The position numbers and the translations under genes were made by a program. 64,000 nucleotides of DNA, taken from Chitinophagaceae bacterium. GTDB taxonomy: Bacteria > Bacteroidota > Bacteroidia > Chitinophagales > Chitinophagaceae. This document shows positions 61,347-64,000 of the stretch, one piece after another; position 1 is the stretch's first letter, and each line of letters begins with the position of its first letter. Location: contig JAMLHL010000005.1 of the NCBI GenBank assembly GCA_023957125.1, positions 64,061 through 128,060 on the forward strand, in the 5' to 3' direction. The notes beneath the pieces were generated by a model that saw nothing but the letters and a program-made list of their open reading frames with translations, did not search any database and had not been told where the DNA came from.

Positions 61347-62271
61347 AGTACGCCTTGTCCTGAATAGAGTCCAAAATGTTACAATAGCTGAGGTAGCGTT
61401 CAATATTGATCCTGCCATCTTCCACCGCTTCTTTAACCGCACAACCCGGCTCTTCAATATGAAGACAATTGTTAAACTGGCATTGGGCGAGAACGGCCCG
61501 CATTTCCGGAAAATAATGAGAAAGCTCCTGCCGCGGGATATCCACCATGCCAAATTCCCGTATTCCCGGTGTATCAATGATCCTGCCGCCGAAAGGAAGG
61601 TCAAACATTTCCGCGAAAGTAGTGGTGTGCAGCCCTTTGCCACTCCATTCACTTACCCCCCGTGTTTTGAGTGCAAACCCGGGCATTATCTTGTTTATGA
61701 AGGAAGATTTCCCCACCCCCGAATGTCCGCTGATCAGGGTGACTTTATCTTTCAGGAGTCTTTCCATTTCCTCCATCCCTTCTTCCTTTTCCACGCTCAC
61801 CAACATTACAGGATAGCCTATGGCCTCGTATATCGTTCTCGTTTCTTCAAAAAAGAGTGCATCCTTCTCCCGGTGAAGATCTGATTTGTTGAACAGCAAA
61901 ACAGCAGGGATATGATAGGCTTCTGCTCCGGCCAGAAACCGGTCAATAAAACCCCGCGAAGTGCGTGGCTGCCGGATGGTGCAGATCAGCAGCGCCTGGT
62001 CTATATTGGCTGCGATAATATGGTGTAAATGTCTGTTTGCCGGAGACTGGCGGTTGATGTAATTGCGGCGGTCATATATCTGTGCAACAACAGCGCTCTG
62101 CTCCGCCCCGTCTTCTATTTCAATTTCTATTTCATCTCCCACGGTAATGGGGTTGGTGGAAGTGATATCCGCTATCTTAAATTTTCCTTTTACCCGGGCA
62201 TCATACCACAAACCATCCGAACCTTTCACCAGGTACCAGCTTCCTGTAGATTTGTAAACTAACGCTTTCAT
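61345..62271 (-). CDS. rsgA: Ribosome small subunit-dependent GTPase A
   Basis: A 308-residue circularly permuted GTPase. Order of motifs: NKSD (G4), then SGHSGVGKSSFIN (G1/P-loop), then GGRIIDTPGIREF (G3), and the C-terminal zinc-binding part with CQFNNCLHIEEPGCAV. The N-terminal OB-fold starts at VKGKFKIAD. It checks 30S subunit maturation. Its stop codon lies at the end of the repeat array, so the repeats form its immediate 3' region. AraC regulator is upstream, 33 bp away. Confidence 0.96.
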   Translation of the reverse strand: MKALVYKSTGSWYLVKGSDGLWYDARVKGKFKIADITSTNPITVGDEIEIEIEDGAEQSAVVAQIYDRRNYINRQSPANRHLHHIIAANIDQALLICTIRQPRTSRGFIDRFLAGAEAYHIPAVLLFNKSDLHREKDALFFEETRTIYEAIGYPVMLVSVEKEEGMEEMERLLKDKVTLISGHSGVGKSSFINKIMPGFALKTRGVSEWSGKGLHTTTFAEMFDLPFGGRIIDTPGIREFGMVDIPRQELSHYFPEMRAVLAQCQFNNCLHIEEPGCAVKEAVEDGRINIERYLSYCNILDSIQDKAY

Positions 62272-62304
62272 ACCTAAAAAGCTGAGGTGTTAACTCCGTT
62301 TGCG

Positions 62305-63243
62305 CTACCTTAAAAGTAGTTCACAGGGCTTCAACCCGGTATGTTTTTTAAAGGCGGTGGAGAAATGAGAGATGGAAGAATAACCGAGCATAAGGGATAC
62401 CTCCGTTACACTCAGTCCTTTTTCATAAAGCAGGTACTTAGCGTGTTCCATGCGTTGACCCTGGTAGAAGTCAAATATGGTGGTGCCGAAAATTTCCTTG
62501 AAGCCTTTTTTGAGGTAACATTCGTTGATGGCTACCTTGCGGCTGAGGTCTTTTATGGTAATGGGTTCACCGATGTGCTCCAGCAGAATCTCTCTTGCCT
62601 TCAGGATTTTCTCCCGGTCGGATTCGTTGGACAGGAATTTACAACTGAAATTGTCTTCATTTTTATCGCCCAACATACATTCCATGCAATACAGCAACAG
62701 CATCTGGGTTTGGGCATTGATGAAGATATTTTCAAAACTTTCCGAATAGTTGTTGTTGATCAGACTTTCAAGAATGCTTCTCACGCGAACGCATAGCGGA
62801 ACGATTTTGGTGAATGAGGACGGATGCTTGAAGCAAAGCACTTCATTCGGCAGATCAAAAGCGCGCGGCGTTTTTACAAATTGCTGGAGGTGCTCGGGAA
62901 GGAAAGTGAAATTCATCAGGTCAATCGTATCTTCCCTGGTGGTGCAGGCCCTGGTAAGACCGTTTTTGCAGTTGAGACAGGTTTGTTCATTTCCCCTGCA
63001 ATAGGTGTTCCCGCTGATACAAAAACGCAGCTCCAGGTAATTGGCCGACGGGTCGCTTTTCTTGTAATGATAGATCATCATGCCCATGTCCTCGGCGTTC
63101 CATTGGGGAATGCGGCTGTATCGTTTAATGCTGTACTGAACGGCGCCCGGCGTTTGGCGCTCCTTTTCCTGTATTATACTCAAGTCATCCAGCATCACCG
63201 GATGCTTTTGCGCTAAATCTATTATGTTGGGAGCCTGAAGCAT
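62305..63243 (-). CDS. AraC-family transcriptional regulator with a cysteine cluster
   Basis: A 312-residue protein. The C-terminal 95 residues hold two helix-turn-helix units (ITIKDLSRKVAINECYLKKG and LSVTEVSLMLGYSSISHFST) ending in FKKHTGLKPCELLLR. In the N-terminal ligand domain, residues 75-100 hold five cysteines (C75, C82, C89, C92, C100: CISGNTYCRGNEQTC and LNCKNGLTRAC), spaced to form a possible metal or Fe-S site. That makes it a candidate redox or metal sensor (inference). Target genes unknown; it diverges from gyrB. Confidence 0.9.
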   Translation of the reverse strand: MLQAPNIIDLAQKHPVMLDDLSIIQEKERQTPGAVQYSIKRYSRIPQWNAEDMGMMIYHYKKSDPSANYLELRFCISGNTYCRGNEQTCLNCKNGLTRACTTREDTIDLMNFTFLPEHLQQFVKTPRAFDLPNEVLCFKHPSSFTKIVPLCVRVRSILESLINNNYSESFENIFINAQTQMLLLYCMECMLGDKNEDNFSCKFLSNESDREKILKAREILLEHIGEPITIKDLSRKVAINECYLKKGFKEIFGTTIFDFYQGQRMEHAKYLLYEKGLSVTEVSLMLGYSSISHFSTAFKKHTGLKPCELLLR

Positions 63244-63291
63244 GAGTGTGCAAATATACGCCGTTTGAGCATATAAAAAAGGATATTAAAA

Positions 63292-63323
63292 TTGCCCGCA
63301 CCGCCTAATTTCAGTACCTTTGC
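63292..63323 (+). promoter_or_regulatory. gyrB promoter
   Basis: TTG at 63292-63294, a 20-base spacer and TACCTTTGC at 63315-63323, a perfect TAnnTTTG -7 element, 42 bases before the gyrB ATG. Confidence 0.75.
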
Positions 63324-63364
63324 AAGAACTTTTTTCTTTTAGCAAAAGTGATTTGGAACGATAT

Positions 63365-64000
63365 ATGAGTAATGAAACCCCGGCTTTGGCCACCCCCGCT
63401 CCTGTTACTAATGGATACGGTGCAGACAGCATACAAATTCTTGAAGGTTTAGAGGCCGTTCGCAAACGTCCTGCGATGTATATCGGCGACATCAGCACCA
63501 AAGGTTTACATCATTTGGTATATGAAGTTGTGGACAATTCTATTGACGAAGCGTTGGCGGGGTATTGCAAAAACATAACGGTTACCATTCATGAAGATAA
63601 TTCGGTGAGTGTGGAAGACGACGGAAGGGGCATACCTACCGGAATGCACACAAAAGAAAAGCGCAGCGCCCTTGAAGTGGTGATGACCGTGCTGCATGCA
63701 GGAGGTAAATTTGATAAAAATACCTACAAGGTTTCCGGTGGTTTGCACGGAGTGGGTGTAAGTTGTGTGAATGCTTTAAGCGGTGTTATGCACGTAAGGG
63801 TATGCCGCGAAGGCAAGATCTTCGAGCAGGAATATCGTACTGGGATACCCCAATATCCTGTTCGTGAAATAGGCGAAACAGATAAAACCGGTACCCTGTC
63901 CCGTTTTTGGCCCGACCCAACCATCTTTACCGTTACTGTTTTCAACAAAGATATCCTCGAAGCCCGCCTGAGAGAACTGGCTTTCCTGAATAAAGGTCTG
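63365..64000 (+). CDS. gyrB: DNA gyrase subunit B (partial, runs off the window)
   Basis: Open from ATG 63365 to the window end, 212 residues visible. GHKL ATPase motifs are clear: [31 protein letters not shown] (N-box), [10 protein letters not shown] (G1) and the [17 protein letters not shown] lid. It introduces negative supercoils with GyrA. The GyrB-specific C-terminal region is outside, so ParE is a formal alternative, but the N-terminus reads as GyrB. Confidence 0.93.
   Translation, partial: MSNETPALATPAPVTNGYGADSIQILEGLEAVRKRPAMYIGDISTKGLHHLVYEVVDNSIDEALAGYCKNITVTIHEDNSVSVEDDGRGIPTGMHTKEKRSALEVVMTVLHAGGKFDKNTYKVSGGLHGVGVSCVNALSGVMHVRVCREGKIFEQEYRTGIPQYPVREIGETDKTGTLSRFWPDPTIFTVTVFNKDILEARLRELAFLNKGL

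Overview
The window looks like chromosomal DNA of a Bacteroidota bacterium, most likely family Chitinophagaceae (inference). The signs are promoters of the TTTG-N19/20-TAnnTTTG type, few Shine-Dalgarno sequences, many lipoproteins, TonB-dependent receptors (TBDTs), a DUF4834 protein, and best-remembered protein similarities to that group. Coding density is high and both strands are used in short operons. Both edge genes run off the window: an SNF2 helicase on the left and gyrB on the right.

Layout. 1-6.9 kb, minus strand: SNF2/SWIM helicase, ComB-like phosphatase, SRPBCC protein, gcvT, gamma-carbonic anhydrase, PfkB sugar kinase. 7.05-7.95 kb: ~103-bp tandem repeats around a small GxxExxY (PD-(D/E)XK-like) gene. 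8-12.1 kb, plus: DUF4834, gnd, zwf (oxidative pentose phosphate branch), bcp, a mini HExxH protein. 12.1-23.1 kb: aminotransferase, LOG protein, a DsbA-fold protein without CxxC, a lipid kinase, a membrane patatin, a toroid-fold orphan, ctaA/COX15, rnhB, hydrolase, GT2. 23.15-25.4 kb: cobalamin riboswitch and a BtuB-type TBDT. 25.5-30.7 kb: mqo, a UvrD/PcrA helicase, an FAD oxidoreductase. 30.7-35.2 kb: a signalling trio (FHA-protease, PP2C phosphatase, Ser/Thr kinase). 35.5-42.7 kb: nadK, a BamA-like protein, CBS protein, hydrolase, TlpA-like lipoprotein, two small genes, a glycosyltransferase. 42.72-44.81 kb: a complete IS1634-type insertion sequence. 44.9-49.8 kb: SMR exporter, kdsB, dnaN, recX, rpmH, rnpA, yidD, sod. 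50.0-50.64 kb: tRNA-Asn with a partial 5' copy, a GIY-YIG nuclease gene and a tRNA-Asn pseudogene carrying a 16-bp palindrome. 50.8-52.3 kb: a Fic remnant, an NYN-domain protein, tRNA-Arg. 52.4-56.5 kb: a TBDT plus beta-helix lipoprotein pair. 56.5-60.6 kb: HAD phosphatase, a tripartite ABC exporter, a small lipoprotein. 60.65-61.35 kb: seven ~101-bp repeats, inverted relatives of the 7-kb array. 61.35-64 kb: rsgA, a Cys-rich AraC regulator, gyrB.

The two strongest candidates for an undescribed system are (1) the repeat family around the GxxExxY gene, with its second, gene-free inverted array ending in the rsgA stop codon, and (2) the GIY-YIG gene lodged between tRNA-Asn copies, whose last codons and stop are read from tRNA sequence and a palindrome that replaces part of the anticodon arm. 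Both look like minimal nuclease-plus-repeat elements. The FHA-protease/PP2C/kinase trio and the TBDT/beta-helix lipoprotein pair are further gene sets of unknown purpose. Functional assignments come from motif recognition by eye; no database search was run.
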